Shown piece by piece: positions 35,990-49,212 of a DNA stretch of 64,000 nucleotides. This stretch comes from Macrocybe gigantea (taxonomy: Eukaryota; Basidiomycota; Agaricomycetes; Agaricales; Callistosporiaceae): NCBI GenBank assembly GCA_011319805.1, contig SJRY01000253.1, positions 458,749-522,748 on the forward strand, in the 5' to 3' direction. The translations under genes and the position numbers were made by a program. Within the stretch, counting starts at the first letter, position 1. The number at the start of each line of letters is the position of its first letter. The notes below the pieces were generated by a model. It was not told the DNA's origin, did not search any database, and was given only the letters and a program-made list of their open reading frames with translations.

Positions 35990-38699
35990 TCTTGAATGAA
36001 ACAGACCGTTAGTCCGTGAAGCAAAAGTCGAGTTATACGACGAAAGTGCTAGCGAAAGCCTTGATGCTGACAATGAGAGCGCCGAGTTCGAGGATTGGCG
36101 TCAAAACAACTTGTCACGTGGACAGGATGGTTTGGTGACAACGTGACTCGTCAATCGCAGCCAAGGACGTCGAGCATTCTGGATCTGCAAGAACTTCCAC
36201 GTCCCAGGGACCATACGTACGTTCCAGCCATAAATGACATATCATCATGCAAAAGGCCGTGCGTTCATACTTTTTTAAAGTTTGATTCGGCGAGTTGGTG
36301 ACTTCAATTCCTTGCGCGTCTAGATAGCGACCTGGACCTCTGTCGACGATGTGAAGAAGGGATTTAACTCGGCCTCTTGACGACCCACTTTTTCCCGGCA
36401 GATTCCTTGCAGCATTCAAACACTCTCCGGCCAAATCGCCTGTTCGGCGGTTCGACCTGACTGATCGAGGACCGGATGAATTAATTTAAAAAAAAAAAAT
36501 GAATGAATAGCCGCCAAGACCGTCTCTATTCACTTTGTTCTCTCCGGCGTGGCGCATTCCCAAGCAAGAGGCTTGAAACTGCTCTGATTCTTGCTCTGCC
36601 TGGATAATCATTCCGCCACAGCCTCTCTCTGTACATACTTGGACGCATCTAACCCGGTGCTGGGCATTTGCGACGTGAAAATCGCAGATACGCATATGGG
36701 ACGCATGCATCTGGTGTTCCGAAATCGACTCGATATCAAACATGGCAAGGCGGCCGTCACGCACAGAAAAACAGCTGACAGCGGGTAAGGGGAACGTTCA
36801 TTGTCCTTGTCGGCAAATCGTGGATACGTGAGGTACTTTTGATCACACTGTTTTCACAAACCATACGACAAGGCACGAAGGGGATTCCTGTTTGGGCAGG
36901 AAGCGACGGAAAGAGAAGGTGAAAAATGAGGTTGGGTCTCACGGAGACCGTGCGTCCTCGGACTGAAGAGTACCTCAAAGAGAAGACGTTGATGGATCGA
37001 GCGCTGTTCTGAGAGCAGTGGGTTGAGTCATGACGAGGGCGCGGTCGGGTCAAGGTGGCTATGCGTAAGAGAAGCGTTATTGATTCTCAGATCCCAAGTA
37101 GCGAGATCTACGGATTATTGAGAGATTGGCAAAAATCCCACAGAGAATGAGAAAGCTTCCGCTGCTGCCGGGGTATGCTCGAAATCGAAATCGTTCGCAA
37201 TTCGACGACGATCGGCAAATACGAAATGGGGGACTCATACCGGGTCCGGCAACGCGGAATGCCGGAGGAAAATTCCAAGTGACTTGACTTTTTGGTCGCA
37301 TTCATAAATGGGCTAGTGGCTCTTGTGGTTGTGCAACAGGATGACTGGAGGAGGGGTGAAGAATGATGAATGGGGAGCAACGATCTGGCATATAACAATC
37401 ACAGCAGTAATTCGAGGACGTGAAACGGGATGGGAACTGTCAATAGACACGAGCTGAACTGACAGTGACATGGCAGAATTATGAGTGTTGCTCTTTCGAG
37501 TGGACTGGCAAATAATGTCAAACAGATGGCGGATTGTGTCCAAAACTCTGACATGTTGGAACGAGAGCACGGTCGCGCCGTGTCCGAGTCTTTGTGATTC
37601 TAATCTCGGTGCCGTCAGTCCGGAGGACAGTAGGGCGTCGAGTTTGAAGATTGACGGCCGAAGGGATCTGTCAAGGTCTAACGCATAACGTATATATTAG
37701 ACGGTCCGGGGAGAAGAGTACGAGGAGGGGGAGGGGCCTGGCAGGCGCTGGCGCGTCGAATTAACGGATCAAGGCAGAGGCTGTAGGGATGTGTATTTCC
37801 AGTTGGAAAGAGACGATGATGTGCATACAGTCCCATCGTACCTGAACATATGGGGAGAAGTGCTGAGAATGGTAGTTGTGCGAGCAAGTGAGAAGCGGTG
37901 CATTTGGTTGGGGCGACCATGACGTTTTCTGACATGATGCGCGCCGACCTGAAGATGTTCGCACAAAAAAATTGGAGTGGGCCTGCGGCGATGCAACCGT
38001 TTTGAGACGAGGATCCGAGGTCGCTGAGCGACGCAAAGGCACAGTGTTTTTCAAATGCTGTGGAAAATTATACCTAATTTATCGAAAAAAGTGATGAAGG
38101 GGGGCTAGGCAGATGCAGAGTGTCGCTTCGCGGAGGACAGACTAAAGGGAGGACACGAGGCTTGGGAGTTTGATATTTATTGAGCATCGCCTTGATGGGA
38201 CGGATGGATGTCGTGGGCGTCGTGCAGGGGCGGCCGTTGAAAAGGTGTTGTTTGTGTGTGTAAATCGGTTCACAGCGAGCTTAGGGGTGAGAGGGTCATG
38301 CCGGGCCGCTGTTGAGAAGGTGGGTTCTTTGCTAGGCCGGGCGCGAGTGGGTCCAGGTGAATCCTCGGTGTTGGAATGGAGAAAAAACAAATGTTCGTAT
38401 GTATCGCCACGGTGGGGGCCGCTAATCCCCCTGGAAAAAGGAAAGAACAAATAGTCGTTTATGGAAATCCGAAGGTGTCGGCGCGGGGGTTTGTTACGTC
38501 AGAGAGTTCGCAACGGTTCGATCCAGCTCATCTGGAATCAATCTGGACGGGCTGTCAACAAAAAAGAACGGTGATCACTTTGACAGATAAGCTGGCGAAA
38601 AAAAAAAGGAATAGGACTTGGCCGGTCTCTACCTCTTGAAACAAGCCACACTTTATGAACTCTCTCCTGCCGATCTAATCTCCCTTACAATGATCAACC
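35990..38699. other. Long upstream region of the GATA gene, no gene supported
   Basis: About 2.7 kb. Short frames only. Near 38218-38330 the sequence contains two imperfect copies of a GGCCG..TTGAAAAGGTG-like motif about 90 bases apart. The length upstream of a transcription-factor gene would fit a long regulatory region or 5' leader, but I cannot show this. Confidence 0.35.
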
Positions 38700-38706
38700 T
38701 ATATAA
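38700..38706 (+). promoter_or_regulatory. TATA-like element before the GATA gene
   Basis: TATATAA about 34-40 bases upstream of ATG 38740. So close to the ATG that either the leader is very short or the element is incidental. Confidence 0.35.
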
Positions 38707-38739
38707 CCCGAACTACCTCCTCCAGTTCCCCATCCTTCC

Positions 38740-39880
38740 ATGGCGCAATACCCCTATCCAACGTATACCCCCTTTGACGCGACCTCGCAGCAGTCCTATA
38801 CCGCAACAGCTCTCGCCGGCGCCTACAACCCATACAGCGGTACTTATTACAACAACACCACGAGTGCTCAGCACAATGCCACTCAGCCGCGACCAAATCA
38901 CTCGAATTTACTTTCACCCTCGAGTTCGCGCTCAAACACGTCAAGCGCATCCGAGTCTTATTCGCCACACGTCCAACATGACATGATCAATTATGGATCT
39001 TACGTGTCACCCCCGTTCTCGCCCCAGGCAGCGCGCCACTCGTATGGCCCAAATCGCAACCCCGTCTCCATCAGTGGCAGACGCCGGAGCCAAAACGACA
39101 TCGTCCAGTCCATGCTCACGCCTATGGTGTCCGAGCTGCCACAGCCCGTGTCAGCCTATGAAGGCAGACGCGCGAGCTGGGACCCGTCTTCACTGCGTCC
39201 CTCCGCAAACCCATACCCTTCGCCAGATTCGGCTCATTGGACTTCGCCTCTGTCAGACGAACACCTGCTCGCCTTTGATCAGCGTGCTTGGACGGAAGCC
39301 ATGTCGCCATTTTCAAACGTGTCTTCTCCTGCTCTACCTACTCAGGGCTACACCTTCCCTCCCGAGCTCTCCCCGACCGCCTCGCCTACACATCTCTCGA
39401 CCGCAGTGTCATATGATACCGACGTGAAGCGCCAGGTCTCGCCCTCGTCAGGCTCCAGCACCTCGCCACCCCCTGGCTCTCGCAGACCGAGCTGGGACAG
39501 CAGCGCCTCTTGTGGGACGGCGGTCAAAATGTGCTCCCATTGCCACGCCACCTCCACCTCTCTGGCGCAGAGACCCCACCACGCTCAAGCCCCTCTGCAA
39601 TGCTTGCGGTCTCTACCTCCAGCAGCGCAAGCAGCCCCGTCCCCAGGAGCTCATCGACGCCGACGCTGCAGCTGACGATTCTTCAGAATCCGACGGAGAC
39701 GGCACCGGTCCTGAATGTAGCCATTGCCGCACTCATCGCACATCCGTCTGGCGACGAAGCAAGACCGGGGCTCAGCTCTGCAACGCCTGTGGGGTCTACT
39801 CCCGACTTCGCGGCAGAGACAGGCCCCTGTCCCTCAAGCGCAACAAGATCAAACCCCGATCCAAGCACACCGCCAGGTGA
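38740..39880 (+). CDS. Two-finger GATA transcription factor (frame-broken)
   Basis: DNA-binding regulator. The N-terminus is Tyr/Ser/Thr/Pro-rich (MAQYPYPTYTPFDATSQQ), with basic patches (SGRRRSQNDIVQSML; EGRRASWDPSS) that look like phosphorylation sites. Finger 1 starts CSHCHATSTS in one frame and continues LWRRDPTTLKPLCNACGLYL in another, an 18-residue loop; finger 2 is CSHCRTHRTSVWRRSKTG..CNACGVY, a 17-residue loop, followed by a basic tail (LKRNKIKPRSKHTAR). The frame break falls inside finger 1 at 39553-39565. The Cys residues on both sides fit a working finger, so a sequence error is likely. A donor-like gtgagt overlaps the stop, so a further exon is possible. Finger 1 with LYLQQRKQPRPQELID resembles the Ash1/Gat group. 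Confidence 0.75.
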
Positions 39881-42800
39881 GTGGCTCGGACAGCTGAACA
39901 CAGCATCGTTCAATCTTAGTTATCTTCACCCCCTCCCTCCTACTGTTATATTATCAGGAATATTTAGATCCAAGGACCACCGTATTTCGTCGTTTAGAAT
40001 CAATTCAAAAGCGACTTGCATATATATTATTTCGTCAACTGGATTTACTTGTTCATCCCAACTATTTAACCTATCATACTCTGAATGGAATCTGATCGTC
40101 GCATGCCTTTCCGACTCTGAAAGCTTGTCGATGGGTCGCAGGCCGTCTTATTCGTTGGGACGGCACGGCCAATTGCGACTGTCAGGGACGCTCGCTACCA
40201 TCTAGTCATCTGCTTCAAACGCTGGCCGAGAATTGGAACGCGCCTTCATGTAACATTATGTCAGGGTTGCCATCCAAGCATGATTTCATATTCTTGGACG
40301 AGCAAGCTTGACAAGGACTTGTCACCCTGGTTTCCACACTTTCCACACTCTCTGACTGGGCGATGCTGCTGCAAGACGATCTTCTGATCCATCTGTCAGG
40401 CAGCCCGGCATGTCTATCAGCTGACACGCAGTGTGCATCACGAATCTCTGGGGTGAAGCATTCGATGCGGTACTACGTCTCTCTGGCAGTCCCTGGAGAT
40501 GAGAGAAGGAAAAGGGAAAAAAAAAAACAGAACATCCGAAAGCTCATCTTTTTGCCTCGCAAGGGTCTTGTTGCGCCAGCGTCGCGGAATTTTTAGTGGT
40601 GCAAAGGATGCAGCTCCTAGAGAAGCCGTCGCTTTTCAAGGGTGGACAAATGAAATAGCGGGAACCCCCATCTTGACACTTGGAAGATCTGGATGGTGCT
40701 GTCAGGGAAGGAACCACGATGAGTAATTTGGCAGTAGCGACTGGGAGAGGGCGAGAACCTTGCGTCGATTATGACTACACTCTAGTCGTCATCATGCGTG
40801 AGAACAAGAGCGACCTGCCGTGCGCTGCATCAGGACTATGGGGAATAAGGATAGAGATCGAGTGAGTTTGATTTACTTCACAAAAATCTGCAATCGCGTC
40901 AATCGATCCCCGCTGATCGTCGACACGGCCATTCCCCGCTTGTCTCTATCCTTTGTATCCGCGGACGAGATGAGGTTAGTCACGGTACCAGACCTGAACA
41001 TCGACGAACACCAGGGTGCGTCCGAAGTTATGATGCGATACCCGCGTAGAAAGACACAATAGCTTTACCCTGCGGGCGCATCAGCCGCGAACACGGCATC
41101 GTCTCGCCCTGTCGATGCCGTGTTCTGGAGCAGAATGTCAGGGTTGTCGATCGGTGAAGGCGGTCCCGCCCGATAGACAGGAGGACTGAGCGTTTCCCAG
41201 GCATAGGCGTACGTGACGGCACCATCGCACAGCTTGTTCATATTTCATCTTCAGGGAGGTCTAGCTTTCTGATGACGAGTCGAATAATGCGCCTAGCGCG
41301 CTCGTTTTGTCCATTCCGGTCACTAGACATAACGAGCCGTTGGCGGAGAGTGGCGTTGGCAGGTTGTGCTAGCGACTCGCATCACGGCATCGCGGAATAG
41401 GTTCGACCGCGAAGTCTTAAGTGGCGAATGTAGAACAGTTCCTTGGGGTGAAGGCCAATTCTACATGGAGATTGTTGGAGAGCATGACAGGCGTGGAAGA
41501 CTAAAACTAACAGAGCACTTGGAGGGCAAGCACAGACACGCTCGTGCTTGTGCTATGAGTTGACGGAAGGAAGGCAAGTAAGCAATATCCTCACCTTGAA
41601 CATAGATTTGTTCAAATTCCTCTGGTACACCGCTATAGTTCACTGGATCATTAAAAGAGGCGTGAATATTGAATAGCGTCTCGAAAGCCTATCCTTACCG
41701 ACCGAAGACTCTTGTTGCGATACGATACAGAATATTCGTACCGCTTTGGGACCCATGACGGATTATGATGCCATTCTCAAGCATCTCTGTATGAGTTTAA
41801 GCGTCAGGAAGTGAACATTGTTCTCCGGGTGAGCAAACGTGCGCACCTCTCATATAGTCCAAGCAGGATTTTTCACGCATGTAGACGGTCTGGCTACTCC
41901 AATTCGGATCGATATAACCATATGGAAGAAGCATTTGACTTGAAACACAACCGCCTATGGGTTTTCGGGGATTAGCTTCCTTGGGCGAAGCTCTTCTGAC
42001 AAATCTGCTGCAGTAGGTGAAAACGTTGGACCGTGATTCTCGGTTCTGAGATGAAAACAGGAATGGCTATGCGGTGGGTGGTATAGCCCTCTGATTGAGC
42101 AAGACGCCTCTTTTGCTTGACGTGCCAGTGACAGGCTGATTCTGTTTGTAGGAGTTTTACAGGCGTCGAAGCGGATCGCTTGCTAGGTCGAGCTCACCGG
42201 CTAGAGCTGAAATCGGAGTATTAAGATAAGCATTGTGTCATTCTCGGAGATCAACGCAACATCAACGCTCAACTCGGACAGAGGTCTGGTTTCCTGCCTT
42301 TGCCACGTGACACCTAAGTTCAAACCTTTTCCTTGTTTCTAATTGAAATGAACGTTCCGGCCAACGCGTGAAGAGCCGAGACTTGGGGTATACTATTCCA
42401 AGGCTATGCTACAAGTGAATGTTGACATAACATTCTTTGTACTCAGGTTCTGGTGGCTTCCGAGTAAGCAGCCGGACGGCACGAAAAGATCAGTGGCGAG
42501 TCACTTTGCGCATGGTGTCCTCCCGGTCCTACAAAGCAGCCGAATTGGTCTAACTAGCCTTGTCGACGGCAAGACCGGTTGGATCGACTAAGACTACATG
42601 CATTCTGTTCTGCGGTTCGCCCCGAAATTACAGCGGTTACTTTGAAGGCAAATCCGGGCCTGCCATTATTTCCGTATTGGACAGGCATGAGAGGCAGTGC
42701 TGACACGCTTCATTACCTCGCCTGAAGAATGCCTCATTATCCAATTTCGACTGCCATCACTAGCATCCACTAAGATGGTCGCCATGTTTTTCGCACTTCG

Positions 42801-43757
42801 CAGACTGCGGAACGATTCACAGCTCTCCGTTCTGATTGAGAATAGCCCAACAGTTGTAGCCCCGACATATGTCACAGTACCAATTGATCCAAGGGGCCTT
42901 CTCGGCTTCCAGTGTAAGTTACGAGCGGCACCTGAATCACCGTCCGAACTATGGCGTCACCCACGGCCGGTAAGGCTGATCTCAAAGTGTTGTGGTTACT
43001 CAATCGTCTCTAAGGAGAACCTTCACCATTCGGACTCCTGGTTGAAGCGTGCTGGAATCAATAGAAATTTAATTCCAGGATAAAACATTGCTACAAGTCT
43101 CCAAACAATTTGACAAAAAGTTTGCATAATGCTCACTATGGACCAGCCGTACGCAGAGACTGTGGCGGCGGTGCGTAATCTAGTTGCGATGGAGTGACGG
43201 AATGCACTATGATCTCCATCAGTTAAGCTACTAGAATGAACGTAAATATCCCTATCCTGACTGTCTCTGCGCAATTCGATCACTTCAGACGCGTTTTGAT
43301 GCCTTTCGCCTTGCCGCATTTGGGTTAATTATGCAGCATCGAGGAGGACATAGTACAATTCGGACTACATCCTGACGCGCCGCGGTGCTACTAATAATTC
43401 ACGCTGAGTAACTACGACTGTGTACTGTGATGATAAATGCAGCAATCTCGATGAGCTCCCGAAACTGAGTTGTTTCAGTTTTGCGCTCAGTATTCTAGTG
43501 ATTTTCTACACCCCTTGTTCTTAAATGGTTTTAAATGGTTACATGACGCACTAATATCTTCAAGTGGAAGGAAACATCATGATTTTTCAGCGTTCTCGCG
43601 TCTGGAGGGTGAACGAAGTCTGAGAGCAGAGTCATGTGATTATCTTGCGGCACAGCCACAGATTACGCATATTGGTACTCCGATGATAATGTAAGCAGAA
43701 ATTTGCGATATCAGTTGGATCGCCGCCAACGCTCTGCTCATCGTCGCCGACACCACG
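39881..43757. other. Gene-poor stretch, possibly decayed
   Basis: Almost 3.9 kb with only short frames. A 54-codon minus-strand frame from ATG at about 41242 (MNKLCDGAVTYAYAWETLSP) and a segment at 41582-41690 minus (NDPVNYSGVPEEFEQIYVQ) read protein-like but are isolated. The transposon-like fragment at 42697-43083 is listed separately. A short direct repeat TTAAATGGTT x2 lies near 43516-43540. Confidence 0.35.
42697..43083 (+). pseudogene. Possible RNase H-like transposon relic
   Basis: The frame contains ECLIIQFRLPSLASTKMVAM, then FFALRRLRNDSQLSVLIENS. This alternation of strand, helix, strand and a final ENS in place of the usual DS resembles the RNase H domains of Agaricomycete retrotransposons, but the catalytic carboxylates are largely missing. 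Weak evidence only. Confidence 0.2.
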
Positions 43758-46272
43758 ATGGCACCGTCCGCTTCGAAACAAAAGCGTATGGCCGAAAAGG
43801 CCGCGAAGAAGGCTGCTTTAGCGGGGAACTCAGCCTCCACGTCGACCTCCACACCTTCTGGCTCTGTCAACGGCGGAAGTGCTACCAACACCCCCCTTAC
43901 CAGCGTTAGCGCCGCCAACAGCACAGATGATCTCTCGGCGATGGCAAAGCTGAAAATTGCTACCGACAGGTGCGCCATTCTTGTCACCTCATGTGGCGTC
44001 CTCAGAATTAAGTCTTTATATTTTTCTCTCAAACTTTACTAATCCGTAGGAGCGCTGCCGGTGTCCTTGTGTCGGATGTCAAGGGTCGGGATATCAAGAT
44101 CGAATCTTATACACTCTCATTTCATGGTCGTCTGCTCATCGAAGGCGCAGAGATAGCACTCAACTATGGTCAGCGATATGGGTTGCTCGGCGAGAATGGC
44201 TCAGGAAAGGTGCGTAACACACGTCTAAACATTCAACTACGTCTCACATGTGCATTCCACACAGTCGACATTCCTTCAATCCATAGCGGAGCGCGATATT
44301 GAGATCCCAGAGCACATCGATATCTATCTCGTGCGTGGTGAAGTCGAGCCATCCGACACCAACGCCGTGGACTTCATCGTTGCCTCGGCAAGAGCCAAGG
44401 TTGCTAAACTCGAAGCTTACATCGAGGAGCTCTCCGTTGCGGATGAAGTCGACGATGTTGCCCTCGAAACTGCATACGAAGAGTTGGAAGAGCTAGATCC
44501 CAGCACATTCGAGACGAAGGCAGCCAGCATCCTACACGGTCTTGGATTCAGCCAGGAGATGATGAAGAAAGCTACAAAAGACATGAGCGGCGGTTGGCGA
44601 ATGCGTGTCGCCCTTGCTCGTGCCCTATTCGTTAAACCGCATCTCCTTCTACTCGATGAACCCACGAATCATTTGGATCTCGGCGCAGTAGTCTGGCTAG
44701 AAGCCTATCTGTCCACATACAATCATATTCTCGTCGTCACTTCCCATTCCCAGGACTTCTTAGATAACGTCTGCACAAACATCATGGACCTTACGATGAA
44801 GAAGAAATTGGTGTACTATAACGGTAATTATACTACGTACGTCAAGACAAAGCAAGAGAACGAGGTGAACCAGATGAAGGCATATAATAAACAGCAGGAA
44901 GAAATTCAACATATCAAACGGTATGCCATCCCATGCTCGATGTCATAAAATGACACAACTTATTTTTCTGCAGCTTCATCGCATCTGCTGGCACTTATGC
45001 CAATCTCGTTCGACAAGCCAAGTCTAAGCAGAAAATTATCGATAAAATGGAGGCCGCAGGGCTTATTGAGAAGGTTGAGAAGCCTAGGCCACTTAGGTAC
45101 ATTTCTAACGTTCCTATTTTTTTTGGTGATCGCTGTATTCACTGCCTGTCCGTCTAGGTTCAACTTTGAGGACATCAATAAATTACCCCCTCCCATCCTC
45201 GCGTTTGATGATGTCGCGTTCTCTTATTCCGGCAAGAAGGAGGATTACCTTTATCAACATCTATCCTTTGGCATCGAGTGGGTTTTCAAATTCATGGTTG
45301 ACCTGCCACGCGCTTATAACTAATCCACTCGTCTATAGTATGGACTCACGCATCGCCATTCTCGGAGCCAACGGTGCTGGAAAGTCGACTCTTCTGAATC
45401 TGATCACTGGCGCACTCAAACCTTGCGAGGGTACCATTTCGAAGCATTCGCAACTCAAACTTGCCAAGTATTCCCAACACTCCGCCGACCAACTACCATA
45501 CGAATCCAGTCCAATCGAGTATTTCCAGTCGATCTTTGCGGAAAAATATCCGGAGAAAGATGTCATGGTATGCCTGCTCCCTCGACAAGCGCGTGTGTTG
45601 TTCGTCTCATCATTTATTTTTGTTAGGCGTGGCGAGCACAACTGGTCGATTTGGTCTTTCTGGTTCACATCAAACATCGCCAATCAAGCAATTATCGGAC
45701 GGTTTGCGGAACCGGTGAGTGACGAACCTTTTTACGCGCTCCTTGTTATGCTAAATTAATTTGTTTAGTGTTGTCTTCGCTCAGCTTGCAATGGAACATC
45801 CTCACATCCTTCTTCTTGGTCGGTCTGAATGCTCTGAAACGTACGAGCTGTACAGCTAATCATGAGAGTGTCAACACTCAGATGAACCGACGAATCACTT
45901 GGACATGGCGTCTATCGATGCCTTAGCGCGTGCGATCAAGGAATTCGAAGGTGGCGTCGTGATCGTCTCTCACGATTTCCGTACGACCTTTCACTTGTTC
46001 CGTTTTCACTTCTTTGCTTGTTAAATTGTTATGGCAGGTCTCATTTCCCAAGTCGCAGAGGAACTTTGGGAGGTAGCGGACAAAACAATCAGGAACTTGA
46101 CGAAACGGGATATCAGCATTGTCGATTACAAACAGAACCTTATCAAACAGAGTGTGTCACCTTGTTTTGCACTTCCTGAATGTCCGCGCTGACGAGATCT
46201 GCTACTTCAGGTTATGCGGCAATTGAAAAGGCCAAACTATTCAGCAAGACAGCGCCCAAGGGTAAGACGTAA
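43758..46272 (+). CDS. ARB1: ABC-F ATPase, ARB1/ABCF2 type
   Basis: Cytosolic/nuclear ATPase of ribosome biogenesis, without membrane domains. [20 protein letters not shown] gives the basic N-terminus. First ABC cassette: Walker A GENGSGK|ST split by an intron, signature [15 protein letters not shown], Walker [14 protein letters not shown] and a switch His in [12 protein letters not shown] helical linker follows ([20 protein letters not shown]). Second cassette: [18 protein letters not shown], signature region [29 protein letters not shown] and [13 protein letters not shown]. The end is [19 protein letters not shown]. One base is missing at 45644-45645 (QLVDLVF in frame where QLGRFGLSG is expected). 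Seven or more short introns. Length and order fit ARB1/ABCF2. Confidence 0.88.
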
Positions 46273-47179
46273 AGCCTCGCTAACCGCCCGCCGTCTTCGG
46301 TGCTGTCAAAACCGTCTCTTCACTATGTTCTCTTTTCGACCATCCTATCCTTTGTCTTGATCATATCTTTTGCTTGTTCACGCCTTCCTTTGCATCGGAT
46401 GTAGATGATTGATTGTCGATTTTACAATACACCTCCTATGTATATACGTACGTGCCATACAACCCCAGCATGCGGGCGAACTTGCCCTATTGACCACCGA
46501 TGTTGCCGATATTCTCGTTTTTTCCTGCAGGCTCAGCCTCTCAACGATGCTACAAGCGAGACGTAGCTGCAGACCTGTGCCACGGTCCAACTGGGGCTTC
46601 TGGGACCGCGCTAGCACGCCGTGAAAGTAGGTGATACAATTCTTGTTCAAACATTGAAATGTGGCGGACCCAAAGCTTGTATTTGGGGGAATGATGATGT
46701 CCCAATGAAGTACACAGTACATAGTGATAGACGCGGCAACCTCTGCGAAGCAGAAGGTACGGAGCTATACGTCGCGTGCATCACTATCAGATCTCGGTCA
46801 AAATAGAGTGCTTCAAGGAAAAGGACTATTCCCAATGCACATCTAACAAAAAAGTATTCGCCTTTGTCCTTTACTTTTTTGTCTAGCACCAGAATTACAT
46901 GAGAGAAAGGGGAAAGGTTTATCTTTTTTTCTTTTTCATCGGAAGTGCGAAAAGGTCAAGGCTATCCTCAACTGAGATTGCGACCAGATCTTGACCTTGT
47001 GATCGCCGTTCTGGCTGTCACCAGTTAGGCGACTCTGGGTATATGTAATATGAACGAAAGACAGCCGACAAAGGTGTTCGACAGAATAACCACACTTTGA
47101 GTTCCGTCAGCAACATTATTCGATCTGGAGACCGTGCCGTGCACGCATGCTCCCAGAAAGAGAAGCCGCAAATAGTGGT
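46273..47179. other. Intergenic between convergent genes
   Basis: 3' flanks of the ABC-F gene and of the phosphatase gene. No feature recognised. Confidence 0.4.
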
Positions 47180-49212
47180 TTACAAGAAATAATCGGCTGG
47201 TGGGCGTTTTGCTGGTATTGATCGCACGTCCTGCAGAAAAAGGGACAAGAACATGAACAATCGGGAATAGGTGATGCGCATGAGCGAAAATGAGGAAGAC
47301 GGTAGGCAGGTTGGAGCTTCCGCGTTCAATCGGCTCTTTTATTTCGCTTCAGATGCACGCTCAGGTTCCGGGCAACCGGCGCCATCTTGTAGATGTTGGG
47401 ACGAGTGCTTACCAAGGGGGCATGGTTGAATACTTTGTACTCTTGGCTCAGGTGTTCATCTAACTCTAGAATTGAGGCCACGTTGCCACATCTACAAAAG
47501 ATATCAAATGCTGTCAGTTGTCAACAGAAGTTAACATGTAAAAGAATACGAAACGACGGAAGGTTGCTGAAAGAAGTAATGCACAACGGCTATTAAAACA
47601 AGAGTCTGGGTCAGGCGACTACAGGAATTGTCGTCGGGATAAGCCGCTTGCAATACGCCATTATTAACGGACGAGCTTGTGAAAAAGAGACATCAGAGAG
47701 TGGAGGATTTGAACACTAGTCGGACATAGACATTCGATAACGAAAGAAGTTGGAAATGAATGATCAAACGCATAATTGCAGATGGCATCTTTGGTATACG
47801 GAACTCACCGATAGCAGTAATTTGGGGCACTCCATACGGTGACGATGGTTCGATCAACATGAGCTTGTACCCTTCCATGGCGAGTTGATGAGCCCTTGCT
47901 ATCAGATCGATTGCGTTATGGTGGGCGAAAGTTTTGGTAATGTCGGCTCCAAAGAGAAAACCTGCGCCTCGAGGAGATACTCCCCAACCTGAGATATCTG
48001 TTTGCGGCTTCAATAAGTCTCGAGATGGATAATAAAATAGCGAACCATCTGGGTCGGACCAAAGCAGGTCGCACATCGGCCCATCGTGCGGAACTTCTTG
48101 TTTTCTGTCGATGGCACGGATCTGAGGCATACGGCGAAAATGATTAATCGTAGTCCAAAAGGCGAGAGCAAACAATAAATAACACACAGCCATGATTCAG
48201 CAATCGTGGGCTACAATCGAGAATATGAGCATCGCACCTGGTCTATACTTTGCAGGTTGGGGCTCAGCCCGCCATGTACGCAGAATACTCGCCCGTCAAC
48301 TATTGCGCCAAGAGCGAGGTAGTCGAAGACTTCGCAGCACCATCTCCACACATTTGAGCTTCCGTACTTTCGTTGACACTCGTCATAGAAACCGTAGACT
48401 TGGGTAATCTGCCTCGATTCGTGGTTACCTCGAATGAGGGTTATCCGCTCCGGATACCGAACTTTTAGTGCTAGCAACAACAGGAATGTTTCAACGCTGT
48501 AAAACCCCCGATCAACGAAATCCCCTGTTTAAATATAACGCGTAATGAGACGCGATGGAGGCAAAGGGAATTGCAGTGCATTCAGCAATGGTAATCACGT
48601 AAAAACAGATTGAGGGTGATGACGAGGAATGGAGACAGAACACGGGAACGCACCCATGAAAAGATAGTTGGTTTGTGGGCAGAATCCACCGACTTTGAAA
48701 AGCTCCATCAGATCAAAGAATTGCCCATGAATGTCGCCGCAAATCTATCGAGGTCGTCACAAAAGGGTATTTCGAGCGTGGCAGGGCAATGGGGAGCCAG
48801 CAGACCCAGGAACAAGAGGGCCGTATCATGTCAGGCACAGTGGAAGGCGCATTGAAAAAAATGTGAGGAAAATGATGAGTTTTAGCCTTCTATTCGGGTG
48901 CAAAGACAATTGATTTCTCACCGTGACGGGGGAGTCCACGACTTGAACGTTGCCCTCCTCAATTAGTATCTCCCGTGCTTTCAGGCAAAGTCTGTTAACT
49001 TGCTCCTCGGATATCGGCTCGCAGCGTGTCAACTGTTCAATCTGTCTGTCAACAAAGACGCATTTTCAGTGATTTCTCGCGCTATGAATCGAAAATTCGT
49101 CTATGGACGTAGGTAGAGAGCATTGATAATGCTGACGGGAAGGCGAGACCGGCGAGTACTGCAGCGGCACCGATGCAATGAGAAAGACATACCTGTCTAA
49201 ATCACTTGGCAT
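47180..49212 (-). CDS. PPH3: Protein phosphatase 4 catalytic subunit
   Basis: Metal-dependent Ser/Thr phosphatase of the PP2A group (PP4c/Pph3), acting in DNA-damage recovery and other signalling. ATG 49212 opens [20 protein letters not shown], which carries the PP4-type N-terminus. Motifs in order: [90 protein letters not shown] and [14 protein letters not shown]. The last coding exon is only 51 nt (47180-47230) after a 182-nt intron and ends PADYFL, the carboxymethylated YFL tail of the family. One base is missing near 47854-47857, before the WSAPNYCYR segment. Identity along the whole length makes the assignment firm. Confidence 0.9.

Noticed and set aside
38510..38530. B-box-like GGTTCGATCC
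   Set aside because: No D-arm, anticodon arm or acceptor stem can be built around it.
41072..41242. Short minus-strand frame loosely resembling the end of an Argonaute
   Set aside because: Only a weak pattern (LC..YA...P-PVY) and no PIWI catalytic sequence upstream.
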